The notes: a model not told the origin generated them from the sequence alone. A stretch of DNA of 64,000 nt from Merluccius polli (GCA_030340625.1 JAOPHQ010000577.1:1-64000), one strand, 5' to 3'. Counted from the first letter of the stretch, positions 11,605 through 21,475 are shown. Program-made: numbers and translations.

Positions 11605-11942
11605 TAGAGGTGCGCGGATGGGCTATTATTGTATCCGCAACCGCATCACAAAACTCATCATCCGTCCGCCATCCATCCGCACCAACGTTTTTTGACCAAT
11701 TTCAAAACCGCACCCGCCCGCCATCCGCGGGCGCTGCTGACGCGAGAAAAAAAAGTGTGCTCGTTTTTATCGGATGCAAGTAACAATATTTAACAATGTA
11801 ACTTATATATATCTTTTCATTTGATTGGTTCAACCGCCACCCGCCCGAATTTAATTAAAATATTATTTTTCGTAAGGTCATCCGCCCGATCCGCGGTTTA
11901 ACCGCGGAGTCCGCGGCTGTAACCGCCATCCGCGCACCTCTA
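11605..11942. mobile_element. hAT-type MITE inside the array
   Basis: A 338-bp element has exact inverted tips tagaggtgcgcggatgg and ccatccgcgcacctcta. It is flanked by the exact 8-bp duplication gtagcttg at 11597-11604 and 11943-11950. The interior is rich in CATCCGC and CCGCGG motifs and has no coding frame. Its target, gtagcttgataaacgc, is the standard boundary of an array module, so it arrived after the array unit formed. Confidence 0.9.
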
Positions 11943-12175
11943 GTAGCTTGATAAACGCAAAAAAAAATAATAATAAAATAAAAAATGTAATTAATTTAAA
12001 AAAAATAAATAATTGAATTAAATTTTTTTTTTTAAATTAATTAATTAATAAAAAATACAAATAAAAAAAGCAAACGCAGAAGAGCAGATCGGCGTTGACC
12101 AATAGGAGTCCTCTTGTATGAATATATGAATACATGCTACTTCTACTAATACAGTAGTCATAGAAACGGGTTACA

Positions 12176-12221
12176 CAGCCGCCCCTCCCCCCACTACTCC
12201 AGTGGGGGGAGGGGGCGGCTG
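12176..12221. repeat. G/C stem-loop, copy 3
   Basis: The arms are 12176-12195 and 12201-12221 around the loop actcc, with one extra G as in copy 1. It lies about 2421 bp after copy 2, which is the long higher-order period of the array. Confidence 0.85.
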
Positions 12222-13237
12222 CGCGTGTGTATTGATTGCCAACTGCCACTTTGTCCCTCACTCTGCTTCTCTCCAAACTGCCACTATTCTCTATGAGGAA
12301 AGCAGGGCTGGCTTCAAACGGTCTAACTCAAAAAGTATACATGTCACAGCTTAGATATTTACACCGTAGGAATCCCGGGATTCAGGCAAACAGTTTGATA
12401 TATAATATGTCTGTGTAGCTTACACTTGCAAGACACACTTGCAAGTTTAAAACAGGGGTCCGTTCTGCTTCTCTCTGAAAATATTTGAAAATATTTGTAT
12501 TGCAGTCAATGAGGAGAAGAGACAGACTGGCCGCACTTAGAGGCTGCTAATTCAAATTCTGTAAGTCTCTCTGATTTTTTGAGCACATTGTGAGAGACAG
12601 AACAAGTATGTCTACAAAACTGGAAAAAATCATGTGTGTAAAGTGTAAACTGTGGCCAGGAGCAGCGTGGAAAGAGAAAAAAACTGGATTAATTTTGGGC
12701 TCTCTCCCACTCTAACCTGCACTCTGGCGGGAACATTCCTCGCAATACACACCCATTATAATCTCATAATTTATCCCAAAATGATCATGGTCATTGATCA
12801 GTGATTGATTAAAAACGATATGACCTATCAAAACGTGGAATAGTACACCAAATACACAAGACTTGTGTCTACTGTTTAATGTTCAAATTGAGTTTCTAGG
12901 TGAAAGAATGCCGGAGCAGCAGACAGCAGAAAAGTCTTGTTTTTTTTACCTCCTCCCATTCATTCTCTATGGGACTTTTTTTGCTGTTTTTCGCGACTTA
13001 CGTCGCGAAAGATTCGTATTATTTTCACAAAAGTCTTAGCACACTTGCCCCGGAAGAGCCGCACGTTTTGATACCTTTTTTGTGTATGTGTGACCAAAGC
13101 TGCGGGAGGAGAAGTCGACCGAAAAAACGTGTAAGAAACTTAAGAATAACTAGAAAATGCATTTCCTGCAGAAAACGCGTGTGAATGCTGGAAGCTGAAT
13201 GATAAGCGCAAAGCAGAAATATAAAATGAATTGATCT

Positions 13238-14130
13238 GAAGAAGCTGAAAGTAGTAGTAGAAGCTGAAATAGTAGAAGAATCTGAAAGTAGTAGTAGAAG
13301 CTGAAATAGTAGAAGAATCTGAAAGTAGTAGTAGAAGCTGAAATAGTAGAAGAATCTGAAAGTAGTAGAAGCTGAAATAGTAGAAGAATCTGAAAGTAGT
13401 AGTATAAGCTGAAATAGTAGAAGAATCTGAAAGTAGTAGAAGAAGCTGAAATAGTAGAAGAATCTGAAAGTAGTAGTATAAGCTGAAATAGTAGAAGAAG
13501 CTGAAAGTAGTAGTAGAAGCTGAAATAGTAGAAGAATCTGAAAGTAGTAGTATAAGCTGAAATAGTAGAAGAAGCTGAAAGTAGTAGTATAAGCTGAAAT
13601 AGTAGAAGAATCTGAAAGTAGTAGTATAAGCTGAAATAGTAGAAGAATCTGAAAGTAGTAGTATAAGCTGAAATAGTAGAAGAAGCTGAAAGTAGTAGTA
13701 TAAGCTGAAATAGTAGAAGAATCTGAAAGTAGTAGTAGAAGCTGAAATAGTAGAAGAAGCTGAAAGTAGTAGTAGAAGCTGAAATAGTAGAAGAATATGA
13801 AAGTAGTAGTAGAAGCTGAAATAGTAGAAGAATCTGAAAGTAGTAGTAGAAGCTGAAATAGTAGAAGAAGCTGAAAGTAGTAGTAGAAGCTGAAATAGTA
13901 GAAGAAGCTGAAAGTAGTAGGCCTAGTAGAAGCTCAAATAGTAGAAGAATCTGAAAGTAGTAGAAGAAGCTGAAATAGTAGAAGAATCTGAAAGTAGTAG
14001 TAGAAGCTGAAATAGTAGAAGAAGCTGAAAGTAGTAGTAGAAGCTGAAATAGTAGAAGAAGCTGAAAGTAATAGTAGAAGCTGAAATAGTAGAAGAAGCT
14101 GAAAGTAGTAGTAGAAGCTGAAAAAGTACA
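13238..14130. repeat. 36-39-bp minisatellite
   Basis: Roughly 24 tandem units combine gaagctgaaatagtagaaga and atctgaaagtagtagta. Units differ at a few positions (gaatct or gaagct; tagta or taagct). The long open frames through it are repeats, not protein genes. It resumes at 15403 beyond an inserted LINE. Confidence 0.95.
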
Positions 14131-15402
14131 TTACATTACATTACATTTAGCAGACGCTTTTATCCAAAGCGACTTACAATTGAGGACATAGTCAAGTTTC
14201 AATATAATCAAGAGCAATAAAGACAAAGGCGATTCAACTTCAATAGTATAAGAGTGATCAACATAGCTTCAATAACAGTGAACAAAGTGAGCATCATGGC
14301 TTCATTATTCAACATGGTTTCAGGTGCTCTCGGAAGAGAAGGGTTTTTAAGAGCTTCTTGAAGACAGGGAGGGACGCCCCTGCTCTTGTAGCAACTGGTA
14401 GCTTGTTCCACCATTGGGGAACTGCAGATGCGAATGATCTCGACTGAGATCGCCTTGTGTTTAAGGAGGGCGAGGCCAGTCGGTGCTGTTGTGATGAGCG
14501 CAACGCCCGGGCGGGGGTGTAAGCCATTATGATTGAGTTTAGGTAGGTAGGCGCAGACCCTGAAATCACTCTGTAGGCAAGAGACAGTGACTTGTGTTTG
14601 ATTCGGGCAGCCACCGGTAGCCAGTGTAGGTCAGTGAGCAGAGGCGTGACGTGTGCTCTTTTAGGTTGCTTAAAGACCGAACGCGCCGCCGCGTTCTGGA
14701 CTTTTTGCAGTGGATTAATTGAGCAAGCTGGTAGGCCAGCTAGGAGGGCATTGCAGTAGTCGAGGCGGGATATGACCATGGCCTGTACCAGGAGTTGGGT
14801 AGCATGTTGGTTCAGGTACGGTCTGATTTTCCGTATGTTGTAGAGTGCGAAGCGGCACGACCTGGCAGTCGAGGCGATATGGTCCTTGAAGGATAGCTGA
14901 TCGTCAATCATGACGCCCAGGTTTTTCACCATCCTGGTGGGAGCAACCGTGGTAGAGGCAAAGTTTAGGTTGATGTTGTGTTTGAGTGAGTGCTGGGCTG
15001 GGATAACCAGGAGTTCAGTCTTGGACAGGTTAAGTTGAAGGTGGTGATCCTTCATCCAGACAGATAGGTTGGAGAGGCATGCCGAGATTCGTGCTGAGAC
15101 GGTAGGGTCATCTGGCTGAAATGACAGATACAGCTGCGTGTCATCTGCGTAGCAGTGGTACGAGAAGCCATGAGAGCGGATGATCTGGCCCAGTGAAGTA
15201 GTATACATGGCGAAGAGAAGAGGCCCCAGTACCGAGCCTTGGGGGACCCCTGTACCGAGGCTTTGGGACGAGGATGTATGTCCCTGCCATGACACCATGA
15301 AGGAGCGCTCAGAGAGGTAGGATCGGAACCAAGATAGTGATGTGCCCGAGATGCCCATGTTTGAGAGTATAGATAGTAAAATGCTGTGGTTGACCGTATC
15401 AA
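14131..15402 (-). mobile_element. L2-type LINE, 5'-truncated, inserted in the minisatellite
   Basis: On the minus strand the element starts inside the reverse transcriptase at about 15402 and ends with the tail that reads agcagacgcttttatcc on the plus strand, followed by ATTAC repeats (14131-14150). That tail is widely shared by fish L2 LINEs and tRNA-type SINEs. Minisatellite units lie on both sides, so the insertion point is clear. No target duplication is obvious. Confidence 0.85.
14309..15402 (-). pseudogene. L2-type reverse transcriptase fragment
   Basis: About 360 codons of reverse transcriptase begin at the first catalytic motif (FDTVNHSILLSIL) and continue without a stop. Motifs seen are GTGVPQGSVLGPLLF, YHCYADDTQLYLSF (YADD catalytic box), LNLSKTELLVIP and KNLGVMIDDQLSF. 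The C-terminal part has SRLDYCNALLAGLP, LHWLPVAARIKHKSL and FVPQWWNKLP-like signatures (here AVPQWWNKLP), all typical of L2/CR1 LINE proteins. The endonuclease half is missing. The open frame continues upstream into the minisatellite, and that extension is not part of the protein. Confidence 0.85.
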
Positions 15403-15560
15403 ATAGTAGAAGAAGCTGAAAGTAGTAGTAGAAGCTGAAATAGTAGAAGAAGCTGAAAGTAGTAGGCCTAGTAGAAGCTGAAATAGTAGAAGAATATGAA
15501 AGTAGTAGAAGTAGTTGAAATTGTAGTAGTAGCTGAATTAGTAGGCCTAATAGGCCTACT
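15403..15560. repeat. Minisatellite, right remainder
   Basis: The same gaagctgaaatagtagaaga units as at 13238-14130 resume here and decay into taggcctaatagg-like variants near 15540. Continuity across the LINE shows that the array predates the insertion. Confidence 0.9.
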
Positions 15561-15737
15561 AATAGCTGAAGTAGAAGTAACTGAAGTAGTAACAACACTG
15601 CTGAACGTCCTCAAAAAGCAGCCCAATCTGGCAACACTGCTGAACGTCCCCTCGCTCGAGCGTCAACGTGAAGTCAACTGAAAAGGAATCAGTTAAACTG
15701 TGAAACTCTTAATAAATATAAATGCTATCGAAATTCC

Positions 15738-15960
15738 CCCCCCCGGCCCACGGTATGTTACTATTGCGCGCACCCCCCCCCCGCAGGTCCGCGGTGTGTT
15801 TGTGTTACTATTGCGGGCACCCCCCGCAGGTCCGCGGTGTGTTTGTGTTACTATTGCGGGCACCCCCCCCCCGCAGGTCCGCGGTGTGTTTGTGTTACTA
15901 TTGCGGGCACCCCCCCGCAGGTCCGCGGTGTGTTTGTGTTACTGTTTACTATTGCGCGCG
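15738..15960. repeat. 46-bp tandem repeat with C runs
   Basis: About four units contain cgcaggtccgcggtgtg, then tttgtgttactattgcggg, then a run of 6-10 C. The C-run length differs between units, so the apparent frames across it are not meaningful. Confidence 0.9.
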
Positions 15961-16329
15961 TGAACGTCGTTTTACGGCAGCGGAAGATTTACGACAGCCA
16001 GCATACAGACAGTGAGCAACGGACTTCACATGATATTATTCACAACTGGGATTCATTTAATGAAACCCATTGATTCTTTTGATCGGTGGACCCCTTTTGA
16101 TTGGATATTATGGGATATACAAGTCTGTACATTTTTTGAACGAAGGTAAACGATTGAGAATTGATTTAGTTAGGCCAGAGATCAATGTGTAATCGATGTG
16201 TAAACTGTGATTCTGAATAAATATAAATGCTATCGAAATTTTGTTTGGATATCGTTATTATTGAATATACAAATCTGTAGATAAGTGACATTTTTTGAAT
16301 GAAGGTTAGCGGTTGAAATGTGAATGAAT

Positions 16330-16745
16330 TAGTTACGACGTGTTAAACAGTGGAAGGTCCGCCGGTTACAATGGGACGAACGGTAGAATATGACGATTTG
16401 AAACTAAAACTGCGATACAGAAAAAAGTATAACAGCTATCGAAATTTCGTGAACACGGCTAGATAGATACAAATCTCTAGATTTGTTTAATTGTTTGAAC
16501 GATGGGAACCGGTTGAAATTTGAAATAGTTACGACGTAAAGCAGCGGAAGTAAACAGTGGAAGGTCCGCCGGTTACAATGGGACGAACGGTAGAATATGA
16601 CGATTTGAAACTAAAACTGCGATACAGAAAAAAGTATAACAGCTATCGAAATTTCGTGAACACGGCTAGATAGATACAAATCTCTAGATTTGTTTAATTG
16701 TTTGAACGATGGGAAAAGGTTGAAATTTGAATTAGTTACGACGTA
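16330..16745. repeat. 207-bp tandem duplication
   Basis: The segment starting cagtggaaggtccgccgg at about 16348 recurs at about 16555 with nearly no change, including ttcgtgaacacggctagat. The ends share agttacgacgt. A shorter related phrase, aataaatataaatgctatcg, occurs at 15711 and 16217. No gene is seen. Confidence 0.9.
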
Positions 16746-17029
16746 AAGAATGTGAAGAATAAGAGGCTGGGCGGACGGCGAAGTAGAATAATTTGAAAAG
16801 TTGAATAAATATGAAAAATGTGAATAGATAGCCATCATGTCGTAATAAATATGAACATTTTGATATTTGAATGGTTTCTGTAGCTGAAAATATGAAGAAG
16901 GAGAAGAGTGCCAAAAAACGGTCGGAAGAAGAATAAAAATAAAAATAATAAAGATTCAGATATCCATTCACACTAATAATAAGCCCGGTGGATAACATAT
17001 AGTGTGCTTTCAGGCACACTCAATAAGAA

Positions 17030-18379
17030 TTAAATCCACAGTATAACAATAGTGCTCGGTGCGATGGCACCGTGGCACTAATAATAATAAAGAGAAGAAA
17101 AAATCCACACAATAACAATAGTGCTCGGTGCTTCGCACCGAGCACTGGTCCCCACAGCTTTAGCTGTAGGGGCCAGTGCTCGATGCGATTGCACCGTGGC
17201 ACTAATAATAATAAGAAAAAATCCACACAATAACAATAGTGCTCGGTGCGATGGCACCGTGGCACTAATAATAAGAAAAAATCCACAGTATAACAATAGT
17301 GCTCGGTGCGATGGCACCGTGGCACTAATAAGAATTAAATCCACAGTATAACAATAGTGCTCGGTGCGATGGCACCGTGGCACTAATAATAAGAATTAAA
17401 TCCACAGTATAACAATAGTGCTTGGTGCGATGGCACCGTGGCACTAATAAGAAAGAAATCCACACAATAACAATAGCACCGAGCACTGGTCCCCACAGCT
17501 TTAGCTGTAGGGGCCAGTGCTCGATGCGATTGCACCGTGGCACTAATAATAATAATAAGAATTAAATCCACAGTATAACAAGAGTGCTCGGTGCGATGGC
17601 ACCGTGGCACTAATAATAAGAAAGAAATCCACACAATAACAATAGTGCTCGGTGCGATGGCACTGTGGCACTAATAATAATAAGAATTAAATCCACAGTA
17701 TAACAAGAGTGCTCGGTGCGATGGCACCGTGGCACTAATAATAAGAATTAAATCCACAGTATAACAAGAGTGATCGGTGCGATGGCACCGTGGCACTAAT
17801 AATAAGAATTAAATCCACAGTATAACAATAGTGCTCGGTGCTCGGTGCGATGGCACCGTGGCACTAATAAGAAAGAAATCCACACAATAACAATAGTGCT
17901 CGGTGCGATGGCACCGTGGCACTAATAAGAAAGAAATCCACACAATAACAATAGTGCACTGGTCCCCACAGCTTTAGCTGTAGGGGCCAGTGCTCGATGC
18001 GATGGCACCGTGGCACTAATAAGAAAAAATCCACACAATAACAATAGTGCTCGGTGCGATGGCCCCGTGGCACTAATAATAAGAAAGAAATCCACACAAT
18101 AACAATAGTGCTCGGTGCGAAGCCCCGAGCACTGGTCCCCACAGCTTTAGCTGTAGGGGACCAGTGCTCGGTGCGATGGCCCCGTGGCACTAATAATAAG
18201 AAAAAATCCACACAATAAAAATAGTGCTCGGTGCGATGGCCCCGTGGCACTAATAAGAATTAAATCCACACAATAACAATAGTGCTCATGACGATGGCCA
18301 CGTGGCACTAATAATAAGAAAGAAATCCACACAATAACAATAGTGCTCGGGGCTTTGCCCCGAGGCACTAACTAGAAAA
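17030..18379. repeat. Palindrome-bearing tandem array, about 20 units of 58-62 bp
   Basis: Each unit contains gtgctcggtgcgatggcac and a spacer such as cgtggcactaataataag with aattaaatccacagtataac or aaatccacacaataac. The core can fold on itself; at 17121-17145 it is a perfect 11-bp stem with a 3-nt loop (gtgctcggtgc, ttc, gcaccgagcac). Four units carry a longer stem-loop beginning gcactggtccccacagct (17142, 17483, 17956, 18129). Units toward the right change gatggcacc to gatggcccc. The apparent 70-128-codon minus-strand frames are repeats. The array ends with ctagaaaattcc, then ggaaattttgaaagtgcc. Confidence 0.9.
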
Positions 18380-18481
18380 TTCCCTCGGGGGAAATTTTGA
18401 AAGTGCCACGGGAGTGTGTACATTATGATGAGATTCTTCAGAGATTTCAAACAATTAATACTAGTAACATTATGATACATT

Positions 18482-18870
18482 TTGGCAGCGGTGTGTTTAC
18501 TTAAAGGCCGCAGTATACTCACCGTTCCCAAGCTATCGCGCGACATTGTGACGTCAAAATGGCATAGATCTCGCCGGCGTGACAGGATTTTGGCCCGGTT
18601 GCGCCGTGTTGCACACCTCGTTTTTCAGCGCTGCGCTACAAAGCGAAAACAGGAACATGGACGAGTTCGAAGGCACATTTTAATGCGCCTTGTTGCTAAG
18701 GCTTCTTTCATTAGTTCTATTTTATTGTGTGGTGTAGGCCTATATTTTTTCGCTAATAAACCATGGTCTACTGTTGTAGAGCTGTTGTTGTCAAAGACGA
18801 GTGGAATTACGTGGCTGAAAAACTATCTCAAAGCGGGATTAAGTTATAAAATAAAAGTATATAAGATAAT
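18482..18870 (+). other. Unassigned open stretch before the LTR element
   Basis: An open plus-strand frame of about 130 codons is Arg-rich at the start (WHRSRRRDRILARLRRVAHL) and then has a hydrophobic stretch (ASFISSILLCGVGLYFF). It runs into the LTR element at 18871, so any natural C-terminus is lost. The opening aaggccgcagtatactcacc looks like a DNA-transposon tip, but no partner tip was found. I do not recognise the product and doubt that it is a gene. Confidence 0.15.
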
Positions 18871-19189
18871 TGTGGAGGGTTTATGTGGAGTGTGTGTTGT
18901 TGATGGCTGGTTTACAGCCTCACCTGGCCTGAGTCAGTCTGCTTGGACCCTGGCTGGGTGGGGCTGCACACCTGTGGTGCATGAGCAATCATGGCACCCA
19001 GGATAAACCAGCCATCAACACACACACTCGAGGAGGAGCACCGTCATGACTGTTGTACCATCAGCTCGGCGTATAACAACAGCCTGAAACTCCAAATAAA
19101 CATCTTGAATTACCATCTACCCGTGTCCTGTGTCGGAGGGCCCCAAGGAAAGCCACTTAGGTGGCGTGTGGCCGGACAACCCTGCCACA
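18871..19189 (+). repeat. 5' LTR of the compact element
   Basis: This 319-bp LTR has an AATAAA-like signal (aataaacatc at about 19096) and tips tgtgg and ccaca. It contains gatggctggttta and taaaccagccatc, so an internal inverted repeat could form. It is about 95% or more like the 3' LTR by eye. Confidence 0.85.
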
Positions 19190-19864
19190 CTGGCGCCCAA
19201 TGTGGGGCTCCTCCGACCAGGACGGGACACGGAAGGGCTGTCCAAAGCTGCACTGGAGCCACCAGCCGCGGCAGAGGACAGCCACCCCAGCACCAGCTCC
19301 CCCTGAACGGCAGCGACGGCCAGCGGAGGAGCGGGGAGGCAGCGCAGCTACCGCCACCGGCAACCGTCTGCCGCTAGCCTCCCCCGGATCCAGCCTGGAG
19401 CAGCCCAGGCCAGCCGCCCCTCTGCCAGGGGACCAGGAGCCCAAGGCCCCATGCTCCAGGAGGAGATGGTGGGGGGGGGGATCATGCCTCGTCGCCCTGG
19501 TGGAGGGGGGGACCTACAGACTGTTCCAGGCCCTCCGAGAGCTACCAGCCAGCCCCTGCAACCAGTTAGCCCCGAGACACCTCCGCCAGCTGGAGCAGCA
19601 GCCCCAGGCCTCCGGTCTCTGGGACGGAGGGGGAGGGTGGGGTTGGCGTGTGACACTGGGGAGGTGTGGAGGTAGTGGGGTTTGGGGGGTTGTTTATTTT
19701 TTTTTAGGTATGGCAACCCTGAAAAGAGTCCAGGTTTTGTGTAGGTATGGTAACCCTGTTCAGAGTCCGTTATGTTTTTTTTTTTCTGTTTGCTTGGATG
19801 GGGGGGGGGGGGGGAGTAGGCGAGGCTGGGGATTCTCCCCGGCCTCAATCTGGTGTTGGGGATA

Positions 19865-20184
19865 TGTGGAGGGTGTTTGTGGAGTGTGTGTTGTTGATGG
19901 CTGGTTTACAGCCTCACCTGGCCTGAATCAGTCTGATTGGACTCTGGCTGGGTGGGGCTGCACACCTGTGGTGCATGAGCAATCATGGCACCCAGGATAA
20001 ACCAGCCATCAACACACACACTCGAGGAGGAGCACCGTCATGACAGTTGTACCATCAGCTCGGCGTATAACATCTGCCTGAAACTCCGAATAAACACCTT
20101 GCAATACCATCTACCCGTGTCCTGTGTCGGAGGGCCCCAAGAAAAGCCACTTAGGTGGCGTGTGGCCGGACGAACGCTGCCACA
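19865..20184 (+). repeat. 3' LTR of the compact element
   Basis: This 320-bp LTR matches the 5' LTR with scattered substitutions (for example ctgattggactctgg in place of ctgcttggaccctgg). It ends at ccaca, followed directly by the target duplication aagataat. Confidence 0.85.
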
Positions 20185-20415
20185 AAGATAATCATTAAGT
20201 TATTAAGATAGATGCGTACAAACACTATTCATATGAAAACTGCTGCCATACAGGAATGTTGATGGCTGACCAGGTGTGGCAGTGATGTAGAATAATAGCA
20301 ATGTAAAGTAATAGACAGCCATAATGCTGTATAGTGAGAGACATCCCGGTGAACTAAACCTTAACTGAATGTCTAATGATGTGTAAGAAATTAAAGACAC
20401 AGGGGTACCAGCATA

Positions 20416-20906
20416 TGGAGGACTAAACATGACTTAAGTATAAATAAATAAATAAATCAATGCATAAATAAATGTATAAATAAATGCTGAAATAAATAAA
20501 TGCATACATAAATGCATACATAAATGCATTAATAAATAAATGTATAAATAAAAGAATGACATTAAAGGGAGGAAGCCTTGGGATCGGGAATCATTTGCTT
20601 TTGTCTGGCTCTCCGATTTGACCAATCATGCTGTTGACTGAGGTTAGGACCTCCTACCTCATTTACATATGGACACAGAAATACAGGAATAAATAAATGT
20701 AGAAATGTAGAGATGTAGAAATAAATATAAAGCATTTATTTATTCTTTTATTCATTCTTTTATTTATACATTTATTTATGCATTTATTTATTCCTGTATT
20801 TATTTATACATTTATTTATGCATTTATTTATTATTTATGCATTTATTTACATATTTATTTATTCATTCATTTATTTATTTATACTTAAGTCATGTTTAGT
20901 CCTCCA
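20416..20906. mobile_element. Long-TIR MITE rich in AAAT
   Basis: The 491-bp element starts tggaggactaaacatgac and ends with the exact reverse complement. The inverted repeat continues for about 38 bp into AAAT/ATTT tracts. The flanks taccagcata and taccagtatt match at 8 of 10 positions, suggesting a long target duplication. There is no coding capacity. The superfamily is not assigned. Confidence 0.75.
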
Positions 20907-21081
20907 TACCAGTATTAGTAGATCTCTTCTTCTAGTGTGTAGTAATGGCAAAGTTGGTGGCGCCACCTCTGTTCAGGAGAAGACTGCAACTACTCTCGCG
21001 GCCTCCAGCGCGAGTAGTTCCGGCGCTCACGTGACGTCATTGTCAAGCGACAGATTGGGAACGGCGAGCATGCTGCAGCCT

Positions 21082-21232
21082 TAAGGCATTGAAGGCGGCG
21101 GAAAACATAGATTGGGAGTCATGGCAAAGTAAATACGGCGACATATTGGAACGGTACAGAGCGCATTATCCGTCGCGGAGCAAGCCATGGCAATGGGAAA
21201 GGAGTACCCACACAAGAAGGATTAAATGACAA
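21082..21232 (+). pseudogene. SANT-like transposon protein fragment
   Basis: In translation this fragment gives ALKAAENIDWESWQSKYGDI, then after a one-base shift GKEYPHKKD followed by a stop. The same domain with an earlier start occurs in the hAT element at 52829-53011, and the DNA is nearly identical over gaaggcggcggaaaacatag. The domain resembles SANT/Myb-like DNA-binding modules seen in fish DNA transposons. It is truncated at both ends and frameshifted, so it is not functional. Confidence 0.55.
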
Positions 21233-21329
21233 AAGGTATGTACGATTAATAAGACCCAATCAATTTGATAAATACAGCGTGTCCTCCCGTGTTTCAGCCG
21301 GGTCTATATACTGCAGGGCTATTGAAAAA

Positions 21330-21475
21330 AAAAAAAAAAAACGCGTGTGGCTGCGTGTGTGCGGCGGGTTTTAACACACCACTGTGGACCTGTAGCATAT
21401 TTGCTGACTGGTGTAAAAGTGTATAAACCAATGGTCCATTTGAGATTCAAAACGTAATGTAACACTCCAGTGGAT
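21330..21475. repeat. Fragment of the 7.3-13 kb array module
   Basis: The phrases gggttttaacacaccac, tgtggacctgta and ccatttgagattcaaaac also occur at 8610-8660, 11140-11185 and 7290-7315. The fragment directly abuts the broken Gypsy protease region and follows a run of 16 or more A. Confidence 0.7.

Larger units (their letters stand above)
7282..13158. repeat. Mosaic higher-order repeat array
   Basis: About 5.9 kb is built from a small set of modules in repeated order. One module (acttgcaagtttaaaacagg onward, about 290 bp) is at 7931, 9420, 10010 and 12430. The next (ttcctcgcaatacacaccc onward, about 150 bp) is at 8220, 10323 and 12734. A module ending in a cgcgacttacgtcgcg palindrome is at 8373, 10473 and 12886. 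A CA/GT module is at 8431 and 10971. A module with agcagttcccgt is at 7303, 8640 and 11170. A module with CCAAT-like boxes (gaccaataggagtcc, ccgtccaatca) is at 7540, 8820, 8982, 11330, 11523 and 12062. The G/C stem-loop module is at 9151, 9745 and 12166. No open frame is conserved between copies. The family is not recognised. Confidence 0.8.
18871..20184 (+). mobile_element. Compact LTR retroelement, non-autonomous
   Basis: Two direct LTRs, 18871-19189 and 19865-20184, start tgtggaggg and end ctgccaca. Immediately after the first LTR is tggcgcccaatgtggggct (19191), closely matching the tRNA-Lys-type primer-binding site of retroelements. Just before the second LTR is a long G run (about 19800-19815) that could serve as the polypurine tract. 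The interior is only about 675 bp, is Pro/Gly/Ala-rich in every frame and has no protease, polymerase or integrase motif. The exact 8-bp aagataat flanks the element (18863-18870 and 20185-20192). It must have depended on another element for enzymes. Confidence 0.85.

Noticed and set aside
17020..18546. Several minus-strand frames of 70-128 codons with repeated Cys/His/Arg motifs
   Set aside because: They are translations of the hairpin tandem array; the apparent zinc-finger-like spacing comes from the DNA repeat.
19161..20000. Plus-strand 279-codon frame
   Set aside because: It starts inside the 5' LTR, runs through the interior into the 3' LTR, is Gly/Pro-rich and has no enzyme motif.
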